64,000 nucleotides of DNA from Bacillus gobiensis (GCF_001278705.1 NZ_CP012600.1:1984190-2048189); one strand, 5' to 3'; positions 46,953-56,711 are shown, counted from the stretch's first letter. Program-made: numbers and translations. Notes: a model not told the origin generated them from the sequence alone.

Positions 46953-47249
46953 TATTCAACCCTCCACTCCTAAAACTTTCCTCTTCAACTATAACATAGA
47001 ATTTAATCATTATAATTATTAAACAGCATAAGAAAAAACGTCCTAGGAGAGAAACTCCGATTGACGGTTTAGAAAGTGTACGATCTTTTTGGAAAGATTG
47101 GATATAAGGAACATAACAAAGCCTTTTACGATCGTTAACTTCCAAAATAAATGAATTTCCAATGATTCTTACCCGTATATAAGAAAAAGGTAAAATACCT
47201 AGTATACTAAAGTATCGCAGAATGTTTACAATCTGGATTTTTCCACACA
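46953..47249. other. Gap with a long unsupported minus ORF
   Basis: The stretch upstream of the 49-residue gene contains a minus-strand open frame, but no ribosome site and an improbable composition; I see no gene here. Confidence 0.4.
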
Positions 47250-47251
47250 AA

Positions 47252-47335
47252 AAAAGCAAGGGATACATATCGCTTAACCCCTTGCTATGAGTGACTTTTA
47301 GGACGCGCTCGGAAGGATGCGAACCCCCGGCAAGA
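47252..47335 (-). other. Hairpin plus tRNA 3'-end-like remnant
   Basis: Minus strand: CCGGGGGTTCGCATCC (a T-arm-like sequence with the conserved TTCG), then GAGCGCGTCC, then the strong terminator AGCAAGGG...CCCTTGCT with TTTTTTT (47252-47284). This mimics the 3' end of a tRNA gene and its terminator, similar in layout to the tRNA-Arg scars at 52.7 and 60.8 kb. No cloverleaf can be completed, so it is a remnant at most. Confidence 0.4.
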
Positions 47336-47486
47336 CGTGGTACCGGAAACCGTCAGCCTTAAAACAACCTGTTTTTCGAGATACACCTTCATCAAGAACC
47401 ATGATTATTACATGCATTTTTTCGTTTCACAATGACTACACTCAAACAAAAACTGTGTTATAAAAACAAATTCCTCTCCCGCCTAA

Positions 47487-48035
47487 TTAAATCAGTTTGA
47501 GGTCTCCTTTAATAATTGAATACATATATAAATCATCAAATTTACCACATGTATATTCATAATGCCTTAATAAACCTTCTCTTTTAAACCCCTGCTTTTC
47601 GACTAATCTTTGTGATGATAAATTCGCAGGTTCAATTAGAGCCTCAATTCTTTCCAGTTCAAAGTATTGAAAACCAAATTTAATAACAGCTTTTAAGGCT
47701 TCACCAGCTATTCCTTGCCCCCAATAACTTTTACTTAATTCAAATCCTACTTCAGCTCGATAATGTCTGGGGCGCATATTAAGAAAGCCACAACTACCTA
47801 TAACTGCACCAGAATTTTTCTGTGTAATCCCCCACCTAATTCCTGTACCTTCTTCCAATATTGATTTATACCACCTTATTTCACCCAAGACATCATCAGG
47901 TGATTCGTATGGTTCTAACCCCATATGTTTCACAACGTCTTTATCAGATAGGTATTTAAACATATCATTAGCATCCTCAAATGACACTTCTTTTAAAATT
48001 AATCGTTCTGTTTCTATGATAGGAAATCTATCCAT
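47487..48035 (-). CDS. GNAT acetyltransferase, RimJ/RimL type
   Basis: 182 residues. Acetyl-CoA loop motif ELSKSYWGQGIAGEALKAVI, the N-terminal PIIETERLILKEVSFEDAND, and the closing EKQGFKREGLLRHYEY are typical of protein N-alpha-acetyltransferases and small-molecule GNATs. ATG 48035 (MDRFPII) after GGGAGGAG; a longer frame exists upstream. Stand-alone, target unknown. Confidence 0.88.
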   Translation of the reverse strand: MDRFPIIETERLILKEVSFEDANDMFKYLSDKDVVKHMGLEPYESPDDVLGEIRWYKSILEEGTGIRWGITQKNSGAVIGSCGFLNMRPRHYRAEVGFELSKSYWGQGIAGEALKAVIKFGFQYFELERIEALIEPANLSSQRLVEKQGFKREGLLRHYEYTCGKFDDLYMYSIIKGDLKLI

Positions 48036-48350
48036 CAATAACTCACTCCTCCCCAAAGCATTAGCTTTAGTTATCTCCATTCTTTAGTTAATAATATCCA
48101 ACTCAATTAATCAACTTAATTATCATTTTTAAATGAATTTTCCCATTAAGCGTACTGGTAGCACTTAAGTTCATCGAGATAAGCAGATAAAAAAGAACCT
48201 TTTGAAATAATCGCATTCTTCCAAGACTACAGGCATCTGAACAAGCATTTATGCATTATCCTCATATGAATATAGCAAAGAGAATGGTTAAGCAAATTGG
48301 TAAACAAAAAAAGTAAAAGAAAAAAATCCCCTTAGAAAGGGCTGTAGGGT

Positions 48351-48995
48351 ATGAACGAACAATCCCCCCGCTTTGTCTGCCTCACTTTTGATGATGGACC
48401 TTCGGCTTACACTGTTAACATCCTGGATATTCTTAAAACATATCAAGCAAGGGCAACATTCTTCATAGTTGGATCAGAAGCACAAAAATTCCCGGATATA
48501 GTCAGGCGGATCCACGCAGAAGGGCACGTGATCGGCAATCATACATGGAGTCATCCGAAAATTACCAATCTGTCAAACAATGAGCTTCAGGAAGAAGTTC
48601 ATTCTACAAATCATCAGATTCAGCAAATAATTAATATTACTCCTGATTTATTTCGTCCTCCCTTTGGACGAATCAATAATCGAACTTCAGCCGAACTAAA
48701 AAAATTGGGAATGACGCCAGTTTTATGGAATGTATCTAGTTGGGATTGGTTGAAGAATATGGATTCTGATATTTTATCTCTGTATGTCAATGTAAGTCTC
48801 AAAAGAAATAATATTATTCTGCTTCACGATGGTGATCAATTTTGCGGCCCAAGGAATAATACGGTATCTGCATTGCCATCTATTATCGAATATCTTTTAA
48901 AAAATAATTATTCTTTTTTAACGGTTCCAGAGTTTCATCAAAATGGTTTTAAGACAGAGAAGTGGAATATTCGGCACTTTCTACGTCATTTGTAA
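48351..48995 (+). CDS. Polysaccharide deacetylase (NodB/CE4)
   Basis: 214 residues with all CE4 motifs: TFDDGPS (catalytic base and metal Asp), HTWSHP (metal His pair), RPPFG, a Trp-Asp motif SWDW and LLHDG with catalytic His. No signal peptide or TM, so either cytosolic or its leader is lost. ATG 48351 after AGGGCTGTAGGG. Upstream of duplicated glycosyltransferases in the same direction, perhaps part of a surface polysaccharide group. Confidence 0.9.
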   Translation: MNEQSPRFVCLTFDDGPSAYTVNILDILKTYQARATFFIVGSEAQKFPDIVRRIHAEGHVIGNHTWSHPKITNLSNNELQEEVHSTNHQIQQIINITPDLFRPPFGRINNRTSAELKKLGMTPVLWNVSSWDWLKNMDSDILSLYVNVSLKRNNIILLHDGDQFCGPRNNTVSALPSIIEYLLKNNYSFLTVPEFHQNGFKTEKWNIRHFLRHL

Positions 48996-49190
48996 CTTTT
49001 TTTAATACTTATTTTGCAACAAAGCTTTTTATTAAGAAGGATCAAACAATTAATAATGATGTTTCTAAATTACATTAGTAATGGATACTCTTATTATCTT
49101 TTCTTTACCAAGAAAAAAATCCAATCATACTCAAACGCTCTATCATAATTTGTAAAGGACAAACATTTTTATGTAAAGGAGGAATACTTC

Positions 49191-49934
49191 ATGAAGATGA
49201 AGCAGTCAACTAGAGAGAAAGTGAAATTCTCTATTATTATTCCTGCACACAATGAAGAAAAATATATTGGTAAATGCTTAGACTCGATCTTGGAGGCAGC
49301 TAAACGCTGTGAAGGGAAAGTAGAGATCATTGTAGTCCTGAATCGATGTACAGACAAAACTGAAAAAATTGCAAAGTCTTATAATTGCATTACAATAAAA
49401 AATAATGATAAAAATCTTTCAAAAATTCGGAATGCCGGTGCAAAGATCGCAAGAGGAGAAATATTAGTTACGATAGATGCTGATACAAGAATGACCCCGA
49501 AAATGCTGGATAAAGCAGACAAGTATCTATCGTCAGGAAGGTATATCGGCGGAGGTGTTAGCGGAACTTTCGATAGAAGGTCATTAGGAATCACAGTATC
49601 TTTCCTATCTTTAGCCATTCCAGTCTATTTAAAATACGGAACGAAATCAGTAGGCATTTTCTGGTGTTATCGCAAGGATTTCGAAGCTATTAATGGGTTT
49701 AACGAAAAGATTTTTATGGGAGAAGACATTGACTTTGCCCTCCGGTTAGAAAAATTGGGAGAGAAACGTAATAAACGATACGGTACGATTCATTTTGGCA
49801 TGATCACATCCTCGAGAAAGTTTGATCGATACGGGGATTGGTATTTGATGGAAAACCCGAAATTGAGAGAAGCCTATCTCAAAGGAACTGACTCAGCGCT
49901 AGCCAAAGAGTACTATTATGATTATAAAAATTAA
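49191..49934 (+). CDS. Family 2 glycosyltransferase, copy 1
   Basis: 247 residues, GT-A fold: FSIIIPAHNEEKYIGKCLDS, the nucleotide-sugar DxD as DADTRM, and the acceptor region GEDIDFALRLEKLG. No TM. ATG 49191 after AAAGGAGG. About 80% similar to copy 2; about 100 bases upstream are also duplicated. Acceptor unknown. Confidence 0.9.
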   Translation: MKMKQSTREKVKFSIIIPAHNEEKYIGKCLDSILEAAKRCEGKVEIIVVLNRCTDKTEKIAKSYNCITIKNNDKNLSKIRNAGAKIARGEILVTIDADTRMTPKMLDKADKYLSSGRYIGGGVSGTFDRRSLGITVSFLSLAIPVYLKYGTKSVGIFWCYRKDFEAINGFNEKIFMGEDIDFALRLEKLGEKRNKRYGTIHFGMITSSRKFDRYGDWYLMENPKLREAYLKGTDSALAKEYYYDYKN

Positions 49935-50429
49935 TCAACCTTTTAAGAAGAGTACGAAACGGATTTCTAGCTAGACATTATTTAAAATAGCTGATATCTG
50001 CATGATCTATATTCTAAGCTAAATATATTTCCATCGTTAAAAATGAACTCCTTGTAATACGATAGCCAGAACATGTGCGGGTGAAAATGCATTGCTGTTA
50101 TCAATGCACTGGGACATACTTTTCGAAAAAAGACTGATATATCTAGATTCTCAAGATTAGAAATAACAGAGTGATTGATGTATATCAGCCTTTTTTGTAA
50201 ATTTTTTTGGGTTAAATCAATGGTAAGTGAAGAGCAAATAAAACATACATATGAAGAAGGTGACAAAAAAGATAAAACAATTACATATGGATTCCCAGAT
50301 TATAAGTCATGGTTATGTAATGGTTACTATTATCATCTTTTCTTTACCAAGTAAAAAATCCAATCACACTCAAGCGCTCTATCATAATTTGTAAAGGACA
50401 AACAATTATATACAAAGGAGGAATAATTC
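49935..50429. other. Spacer between the glycosyltransferase copies
   Basis: 495 bases; its right end (from about 50330) repeats the upstream region of copy 1. A short frame at 50220-50354 lacks support. No terminator or RNA recognised. Confidence 0.5.
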
Positions 50430-51191
50430 ATGAACGAGATGAAGCAGCCAACTACAGAGAATGTAAAATTTTCTGTTATCATTCCTGCGCACAACGAAGA
50501 AGAATACATTGGGAAATGCTTGGACTCAATCTTGGAGGCAGCTAAACGCTGTGAAGGGCAAGTAGAAATCATTGTAGTCCTGAATCGATGTACAGACCAA
50601 ACCGAAGAAATTGCAAAATCTTATAATTGCATTACAATAAAAAATAATGATAAAAATCTATCAAAAATTCGGAATGCCGGTGCAAGGATTGCAAGAGGAG
50701 ATATATTAGTTACAATAGATGCTGATTCAAGAATGGCTCCGCATATGCTGTATAAAGCAGACAAATACCTATCATCAGGAAGGTATATCGGCGGGGGGGT
50801 TAGTGGAGTTTTTGATAGAACCTCATTAGGAATCATAGTATCGACCATGGCTTTGGCCATTCCGATAGTTTTAAAATACGGAACGAAATCAGTAGGCATT
50901 TTCTGGTGTTATCGCAAGGATTTTGAAGCAATTAATGGATTTAATGAAGAACGTTTTATGGCTGTAGACGCTGACTTTGCCAGCCGGTTAGAAAAATGGG
51001 GAAAGAAAAATAAGAAACGATACGGAACGATTCCCTTTGCCATGATCACATCCTCGAGAAAATTTGATCGATACGGAGACTGGTTTTTAATAAAAAATCC
51101 AGAAACGATAAAAGCCTATCTCAATGGAACAAACTCAGAACAGGCCAGAGAGTTATATTATGACTATGAAAACAAGCATGAAGAAAAATAG
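50430..51191 (+). CDS. Family 2 glycosyltransferase, copy 2
   Basis: 253 residues, paralogue of the preceding gene: FSVIIPAHNEEEYIGKCLDS, DADSRM, AVDADFASRLEKWGKK. The acceptor motif differs (VDAD instead of EDID), which hints at changed specificity or decay. ATG 50430 after AAAGGAGG. Confidence 0.9.
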   Translation: MNEMKQPTTENVKFSVIIPAHNEEEYIGKCLDSILEAAKRCEGQVEIIVVLNRCTDQTEEIAKSYNCITIKNNDKNLSKIRNAGARIARGDILVTIDADSRMAPHMLYKADKYLSSGRYIGGGVSGVFDRTSLGIIVSTMALAIPIVLKYGTKSVGIFWCYRKDFEAINGFNEERFMAVDADFASRLEKWGKKNKKRYGTIPFAMITSSRKFDRYGDWFLIKNPETIKAYLNGTNSEQARELYYDYENKHEEK

Positions 51192-51342
51192 CTGGACATT
51201 TTTTTGGAACCGGCTGATATTTGCATATCAACAAATCGTTTGAAGCCTAAATATCTCCACCGTTGAAGATGAAGTTCCTACAAAATGTTTGCGGGAACAT
51301 GTACGGATGAAGCTTTTTATCTTTATGTGGTTGAGACAGTGC

Positions 51343-51600
51343 CTAAAAGCTCCAACTAATGCTTCCCCATACCCATTTGTAAATTACATGTTCACATTCA
51401 TCAAAATTACTAAACACTTCTCTGTGAAGTTCCTGCAAAAACTTTGCTACTTCCCTTGTAATCGGTACGTCTCTCCCCTTCCTATTTTTCGAAACCTGGG
51501 AAGGTATGTGAATCGGAGAAAGCATCACATTAACTGCTTCATTGATACTTAGGATAAACACTTTATCTCTCCACTGAGCGTATTCAATGATTTCTGGCCT
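51343..51600 (-). pseudogene. Tyrosine recombinase (phage integrase) fragment
   Basis: The minus frame reads RPEIIEYAQWRDKVFILSIN, then VSKNRKGRDVPITREVAKFL and ELHREVFSNF; the KNRKGRDVPI part is like the beta-hairpin and Lys loop of the integrase catalytic core. The catalytic R/H/Y set and both ends are missing. It starts next to a run of eight Gs (51619-51626), so the frame may be broken there. Confidence 0.45.
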
Positions 51601-51673
51601 GGTTGGAGTAGTAGCTTTAGGGGGGGGCTGGATTAATATACTTTATAAACAAGAAAATGGACCCTGAAAAAAG

Positions 51674-51823
51674 ATCCCATCTATTACCACCAATTTAGCC
51701 GGAGTTTATTCGCAGATGGGAAAAGTGCTAATCATTGATACCGACAATCAGGGGAATGCTGCCCTTTCTTTTGGATTGAATCCAGATAAATTTGAAGAGA
51801 CGCTTTATAACACGGTCATGAGG
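51674..51823 (+). pseudogene. ParA/Soj ATPase fragment
   Basis: Open frame ITTNLAGVYSQMGKVLIIDT, then DNQGNAALSFGLNPDKFEET, the deviant Walker A tail and Walker B-like region of plasmid/chromosome partition ParA. The GGVGKT P-loop before it is absent and homology stops at about 51823, where GC-rich foreign DNA begins. Confidence 0.65.
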
Positions 51824-52134
51824 GCAGGTAGGTGGAGTTTCGGGATGTTTGCAATCGACAACAACGCCACAGCCGCGCCCAATGCCTTAAAGCCAACGAC
51901 AAGCCAGTTCATCACCGTGATGCCGGCCGTGTACTCGGCAAGTGGACCCCCGGCGAAATGGTCTGTGACCTCGAAGACGATATTGACCACCGCAAACGCG
52001 ATGCACCACAGAGCCATCAGGACCCCGATCACAGTGACACCTGGCCCTGGGGAGCGAATGGACTTGGGATGATCGGTTGAGGCGGCAGGAATGAAAGCTA
52101 GAACTAAAGACATGAAAATCTTTTTTAATTTCAC
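51805..52134 (-). CDS. Chimeric membrane protein: Bacillus-type leader joined to GC-rich foreign sequence
   Basis: 109 residues. GTG 52134, after AAGGAGG, gives a signal-like MKLKKIFMSLVLAFIPAAS; from about 52095 down the DNA becomes clearly GC-rich (near 58% by eye) and encodes TM segments (VTVIGVLMALWCIAFAVVNI and VMNWLVVGFKALGAAVALLS). The C terminus runs into the ParA remnant. It is probably a junction artefact of DNA insertion, although it has an intact start and ribosome site. Confidence 0.4.
   Translation of the reverse strand: MKLKKIFMSLVLAFIPAASTDHPKSIRSPGPGVTVIGVLMALWCIAFAVVNIVFEVTDHFAGGPLAEYTAGITVMNWLVVGFKALGAAVALLSIANIPKLHLPALMTVL
51828..52092. mobile_element. GC-rich foreign DNA patch
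   Basis: About 265 bases of clearly higher GC than the about 35-40% neighbourhood, cutting off the ParA fragment on one side and joining Bacillus-like signal-peptide DNA on the other. No inverted terminal repeats or target duplication are visible. Confidence 0.55.
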
Positions 52135-52400
52135 CTTTGTTATATCCTCCTTTTTATATCCAGTCCAATCATTCGTTTAACATTCATAATAAAATCACCT
52201 CAAAACCATTGTACTCAGCAAAAGGAAAGTCGAGGTGACCTCAAGTTTAAATCTAGTTTAAGTTTTGGTATATGACAAGCAGAAGTATGCCTGGTTTCCC
52301 AGATGCGGGTTTAATCATCTTCTCTAGAAAAATTAAAAGATAGGCTTTTTTAAAATATCTTGAGTAAGTTTGAACTTACACAATTTATTTAACAAACCCT

Positions 52401-52628
52401 TTATTTGTTAGGTTCAGCTGGAACCGGAATATTTTCAAGGGCTGCTCCGACTTTTTTGTTCGACTGATTACTTACAGCTACAGCTAAATCACCTAGCGAG
52501 ACAATGCCGACTAATTTGTCATTTTCCACAATAGGAAGTCAACGAATTTGAAGCTGGGACATTATATTGGCAGCTTCCTCAACTATCCCGAAGGGTACTT
52601 TCCTGAGAATTTGGGCCTGATTTATCAT
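52401..52628 (-). pseudogene. CBS-domain protein fragment with in-frame TGA
   Basis: Reading from ATG 52628: a junk-like MINQAQILRK, then VEEAANIMSQLQIR, a TGA stop, then LPIVENDKLVGIVSLGDLAV to the TAA at 52403. In YhcV-like two-CBS proteins this segment reads QIRRLPIV, so the stop replaces an Arg codon (CGA to TGA). The first CBS domain is absent. Confidence 0.75.
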
Positions 52629-52639
52629 CTAAAAAATAA

Positions 52640-52676
52640 GAGCCAAAACCCTTATATTCCAAGGATTTTGACTCTT
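52640..52676 (-). terminator. Hairpin next to the first tRNA-Arg scar
   Basis: AGAGCCAAAACCC pairs imperfectly with GGATTTTGACTCT. The same hairpin, slightly changed, lies beside the second scar at about 60786-60821, as if both came from one locus. Confidence 0.55.
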
Positions 52677-52686
52677 ATTATTGGAT

Positions 52687-52719
52687 GAGATTCGAACTCC
52701 CGACCGGCGGCTTAGAAGG
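52687..52719 (-). other. tRNA-Arg(UCU) 3'-half remnant 1 (att-like)
   Basis: Minus strand CCTTCTAAGCCGCCGGTC then GGGAGTTCGAATCTC match the anticodon loop, variable region and T-arm of Bacillus tRNA-Arg(UCU). The acceptor end is already lost. Only the 3' portion is present, as left by tyrosine-recombinase integration into the 3' end of a tRNA gene. Confidence 0.65.
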
Positions 52720-52977
52720 AGAGTGATCTTATTGCAAGCGTTGGGTAAATGCTTATAACAAAGCGTTTTATATCAAGGCTTTTAACCTTGAATGACATGA
52801 AAATTACCTAAAATAAATCAATATCCCAAGGCAACGAAACACTAACAACCCGGGAGTGTAAACTAAATTAGGAAGCAAGAGTCGTACGTTCTTACACTTA
52901 CACAATTAAATCACACTCATATTTAACAGATTCACTACAAATCATGAAAGTTAATTCGAGAATATTTATAATAAGTT

Positions 52978-54160
52978 CTATTTAAGCAACACTAATACTT
53001 GATTTGTTCCTGTACGCTTCAGTACACGATATCCTTGCACTGATTTTGTCGCGATTCCCTCATCATTTGGCCTGCAATAGCCATCAACTTCACAAGTGCC
53101 ATCATCTCGAACGAGTACTTGACCGATTAACCCAACAGCCACCCATTCCGGCCGTCTTACACGAGGGATATATTCTTCATCAGGATTCCATTCTGGATTA
53201 AGCATTGGCCGTATTTCTATTCTTTCTGGAATAAGAACATTTCCTTCACTATCTTTTTCAGCTGGAACGGTCACTTCATGATATTTTTTTCGTCCCCATT
53301 CATCAGTAAGATATTTTCCTTGCCAGCGTAACCCGGCACTATTTCCAAGAAGACTTGGAGTAGCACTAGTAATACCCAGAATATATGAATCACTAGCAGT
53401 TGCTTTTTGAACTTTATGACCAATTGTTGTCACAAAATATCCTACATCAATCGTTTTTCCATCTACAGTTTCAAACATTTCAGCATAATCGGCGGCTGGA
53501 CTACCATATATTCCATCGATAAACATATTACCATTATTTAAAAGTTTTCCAATAAGTCCAGTTAGATCATACGGAACAGCTCCAAAGGCAACATTCCAAG
53601 AATAAGTTGGATCGCCATTTAGATTGTTAACGGCTCCATTTCGTCCCATAATATGGGCTCCTTCAAAGCCATTTGTTGAGGTAAGGAGACCTTCAGAATG
53701 AGATAACTCCCCATTGGCCATTGTACCTGATCCTTCAGCGTGTGAAGAGTTTCCACTTGCGGTTGTACCGTTTCCTTCGGCGTGTGAAGATTCCCCACTT
53801 GCTGTTGTTCCTGATCCTTCGGCATGACTCCCCTGAGCTAAAGAGTTAGTCGAAACCCCTTCGGCATGGGCACCATTTGCATTTATACCTGTACTTGTTG
53901 ATATTCCCTCTGCATGCGAAGCAAATCCATTTGCTGTTGTATTATTGGAACCTTCGGCATGGGAAGCCTCCCTATTTGCGGATGTGAAGCTACCTTCAGC
54001 ATGTGAAGAATCACCACTTGCCGTTGTGAAGCCGCCTTCTGCATGTGAATTAGATCCACTTGCCGTAGTTCCTGATCCTTCTGCGTGAGAAGCTCCCCCA
54101 CTTGGCCATTTTATATCATTCCTTTTGTTTAAAGTAATTAAAATTCCACAAAAAAGAGCT
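52978..54160 (-). pseudogene. Phage tail fibre/appendage protein with SHAEG repeats and Peptidase_G2 domain, N-terminally truncated
   Basis: The frame is open from about 54160 to the stop at 52978 (about 390 codons) but has no start near its upstream end; the first ATG is at 53721. The N-terminal part has at least nine SHAEG repeats (GASHAEGSGTTASG style) resembling YadA-head-like beta-rolls; the C-terminal ~200 residues (YGSPAADYAEMFETVDGKTI onward) match the Peptidase_G2 autoproteolytic chaperone domain of phage tail spikes. No other phage structural gene is near. Confidence 0.75.
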
Positions 54161-54711
54161 AATAGTCAGATAACTTTAATTTGAAAGAAAATAAACTTTT
54201 AAGATTGTTCGTTCATTATAAATATGTCCCTATCAATTATTTGCATGGATAAACTCATCAACTATATAAAAATTTACACATTTGTCTTATCGGTTAGAGA
54301 AAGGCATACAGAAGCGGCAAATAAATAGGCAAAATGAAGATTTCTTATAGGGGTTAAATTGAAAATTACTTTTTTGCTTAAAGAAAATATCAAAATGTAA
54401 TCTGTTATACACAGGCTAAACTATTCTCCATAACTAGGGAGGATTAGTTGATGAAAGAAGAATTGAACATTGTAGACATAGCTCTAGAACAAAGTAATTA
54501 TCATCATTTTTAATTTAATAAATCGAATCATGATCCATTGATCGTGGAGGGTTGCTTTTAACAAACGGATAGGAGATCTATGATTCTAGCAATTAGATCT
54601 TGCAGATATATATACGAATCAAATATTTTTCTATTAATTGAGCACAAGTGTCTACACCGTATGTTTTCTCCTTCATAAGTTATTTTATGCAACAATAAAG
54701 GAGGACCAAAA
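54161..54711. other. Intergenic stretch with a 20-codon mini-ORF
   Basis: The only coding hint is ATG 54451, after GGGAGGA, encoding MKEELNIVDIALEQSNYHHF and a stop at 54513. It looks like the start of a longer protein cut short, but I do not recognise it. Otherwise AT-rich sequence. Confidence 0.3.
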
Positions 54712-55977
54712 ATGAAAGCTAGCCAACCTCAATCTATCGCAGTTATTGGTTTAGGCTTTGTAGGGCTGCCATTATGTCAACTATTCCTGAAAAAAGGCTA
54801 TACATTGCATGGTATAGATGTAAACAAAGAGAAACTTAAAAATATCGCTCAAGGTTCAGTCCAAAACCAAGATGTCGACAATGACTATTTAAAGCAATGT
54901 ATTAATGAAAAACGTTTTCATCTTCATGATACAGGAAAAGGTGTGACTAGCGCTGAAGCTATTCTCATTTGTGTTCCAACTCCGTTAACAAATAAAGGTG
55001 AACCTGAACTTTCCTATATCAAACAGGCAATTGCTAACATTTTGCCGTACTTGAAACACCATCAGTTGATCTCTTTGGAAAGCACAACGTATCCAGGTAC
55101 AACGGAAGAACTTCTACTTCCTAAACTTATAGAAAAGGGCTTCCAAGTCGGAAAAGATTTTTATCTCGCATACTCTCCTGAACGGATTAATCCCGGCAGC
55201 GATGTCCCACTAAATAAAATTCCAAAGGTTGTAGGAGGGATGACACCAAAGTGCTTGGAAAAAGCTAGCCAAATCTATCAAAGCGTATTTGATGACGTGT
55301 TTGAAGTATCCTCGACACGAACCGCGGAGATGACAAAATTGCTTGAGAATTCGCAACGCTTCATAAATATCTCCTTTATTAATGATTTTGCAATACTTTG
55401 TGAGAAAATGAATATTGATATACACGAAGTGATCGATGCAGCCAGCACAAAACCATACGGATTTACCCGCTACACTCCTAGTGCGGGAATTGGCGGCCAT
55501 TGCATTCCAGTCGATCCTTTGTATCTTGCATGGAAAGCAAAAGAGTACGAGCATGAAACGCCATTCATTAAGCTCTCAGACGAAATTAATAAAATGATGC
55601 CCACTTATGTCACAAATAAAATAAAAGGCAGCCTATCATCCAAGACAATACATCAATCTCCTTCAGTTCTTCTAGTTGGTGTGGCTTATAAAAAAGACGT
55701 AAATGATGTTCGAGAATCAGCTGCTCTCCCTATTATAAAACTTTTACAGGCAGATGGATTTCACGTCGATTTTTATGACCCTCATGTTCCTTCTATTTTT
55801 ATTGATTCAAAACCATATCATTCAATTGATGAAGAGTCCCTCTCCTCTTCTCAATACGATATCGCCGTGGTTTTAACGGATCACAGTGATCTTCCATATG
55901 AAAAGATTTATTCTTCTGCTTCTTATATCATCGATAAAAGAAATTTATTTCTTCCAACTTTAAATGACTCTGTGTAA
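54712..55977 (+). CDS. UDP-glucose/UDP-ManNAc-type nucleotide-sugar dehydrogenase
   Basis: 421 residues: N-terminal Rossmann IAVIGLGFVGLPLCQLF, the hinge SLESTTYPGTTEELL, SPERINPGS, the central LLENSQRFINISFINDF and the catalytic-Cys motif GIGGHCIPVDPLYL, then a second Rossmann domain (LLVGVAYKKDVNDVRESAAL). It oxidises a UDP-sugar to the uronic acid using NAD+ twice. Closest by eye to the WecC/YtcA branch. ATG 54712 after AAAGGAGG. The ruined epimerase next door suggests a lost two-gene capsule/coat pathway. Confidence 0.9.
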   Translation: MKASQPQSIAVIGLGFVGLPLCQLFLKKGYTLHGIDVNKEKLKNIAQGSVQNQDVDNDYLKQCINEKRFHLHDTGKGVTSAEAILICVPTPLTNKGEPELSYIKQAIANILPYLKHHQLISLESTTYPGTTEELLLPKLIEKGFQVGKDFYLAYSPERINPGSDVPLNKIPKVVGGMTPKCLEKASQIYQSVFDDVFEVSSTRTAEMTKLLENSQRFINISFINDFAILCEKMNIDIHEVIDAASTKPYGFTRYTPSAGIGGHCIPVDPLYLAWKAKEYEHETPFIKLSDEINKMMPTYVTNKIKGSLSSKTIHQSPSVLLVGVAYKKDVNDVRESAALPIIKLLQADGFHVDFYDPHVPSIFIDSKPYHSIDEESLSSSQYDIAVVLTDHSDLPYEKIYSSASYIIDKRNLFLPTLNDSV

Positions 55978-55994
55978 AAAGGAGAGTGGGCTGT

Positions 55995-56561
55995 ATGAGG
56001 TTGAATAAATTACAGGTGGAGCAGGATTTATAGGTTCCCACCTTACAGAACATTTACTAGAGAAGGGGTATACCGTTGATATTGTCGTTAACTGATCTGA
56101 CGGAAAACGAAAGAGTATTTACAGGATGTAATGAAGCCTCCATGTTTCACCTATCATGAAGGATCGGTGCTTAACAGAGAGCTCATGGATTAACTTATAC
56201 GAAATAGTGATATGATCTATCAAATGGCAGCTGTATGTTAGGTGTAAAAAATACGGTTGATGATCAATTGAAAGTTATGGTAGGAAATATTGAGGACATT
56301 ACACGAATTATTTTAGAGTTGGCTTATCGCTATCAAAGAAAAGTTTTTTCTTCTACTTCCGAAATATATGAAAAAAACACCAAACATCCATACACTGAAA
56401 GAAAGAACAGGTTGCTTAGAGATCCGTCTATTCACCGTTTGGTGCTTTGCTACCACAAAATCACTGGATGAGCACCTTTGCTTTGCTTATGTAAAGAAGG
56501 GGCTTCTAGTCACAGTCGTCATTTTTTTAATGTATACGGTCCGCGGCAAACGTATGCGTAA
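55995..56561 (+). pseudogene. NAD-dependent epimerase/dehydratase, decayed
   Basis: Split over several frames: MRLNK, then out of frame ITGGAGFIGSHLTEHLLEKG (Rossmann motif), stop at VVN-TGA-SDG, another stop at RELMD-TAA-LIRN, then IYQMAAV, VGNIEDITRIILELAYRYQR, KVFSSTSEIYEKN (active-site Ser region) and finally RHFFNVYGPRQTYA. At least two stops and three frame changes. The order matches YtcB/GalE-type sugar epimerases, 18 bases after the dehydrogenase. Confidence 0.85.
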
Positions 56562-56711
56562 GCTTGCTTATACTCTAAGGAGCACTTTTTTGTTTTTTTT
56601 ATTTTAAATTATTTGATTGAGTGTTACTTGCGATCCAAAAAGGAGTTCGAATGAACGCAAAACTGAGGTAATTTCTTAAAGTTTGATTAACTTATTTTCT
56701 CATCGAATATA

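Noticed and set aside
46945..47268. 107-codon minus ORF
   Set aside because: Starts within the terminator of the tRNA-like scar, lacks a ribosome site and overlaps the better-supported 49-residue gene.
50220..50354. 44-codon plus ORF between the glycosyltransferases
   Set aside because: No ribosome site; its end lies in the duplicated upstream region of copy 2.
51716..52072. 118-codon plus ORF as one gene
   Set aside because: Only its first 36 codons are ParA-like; the rest is antisense to the GC-rich patch.
52196..52250. Palindrome GAGGTGACCTC as MerR-type operator
   Set aside because: Only five-base arms, no MerR gene nearby and no convincing promoter spacing.
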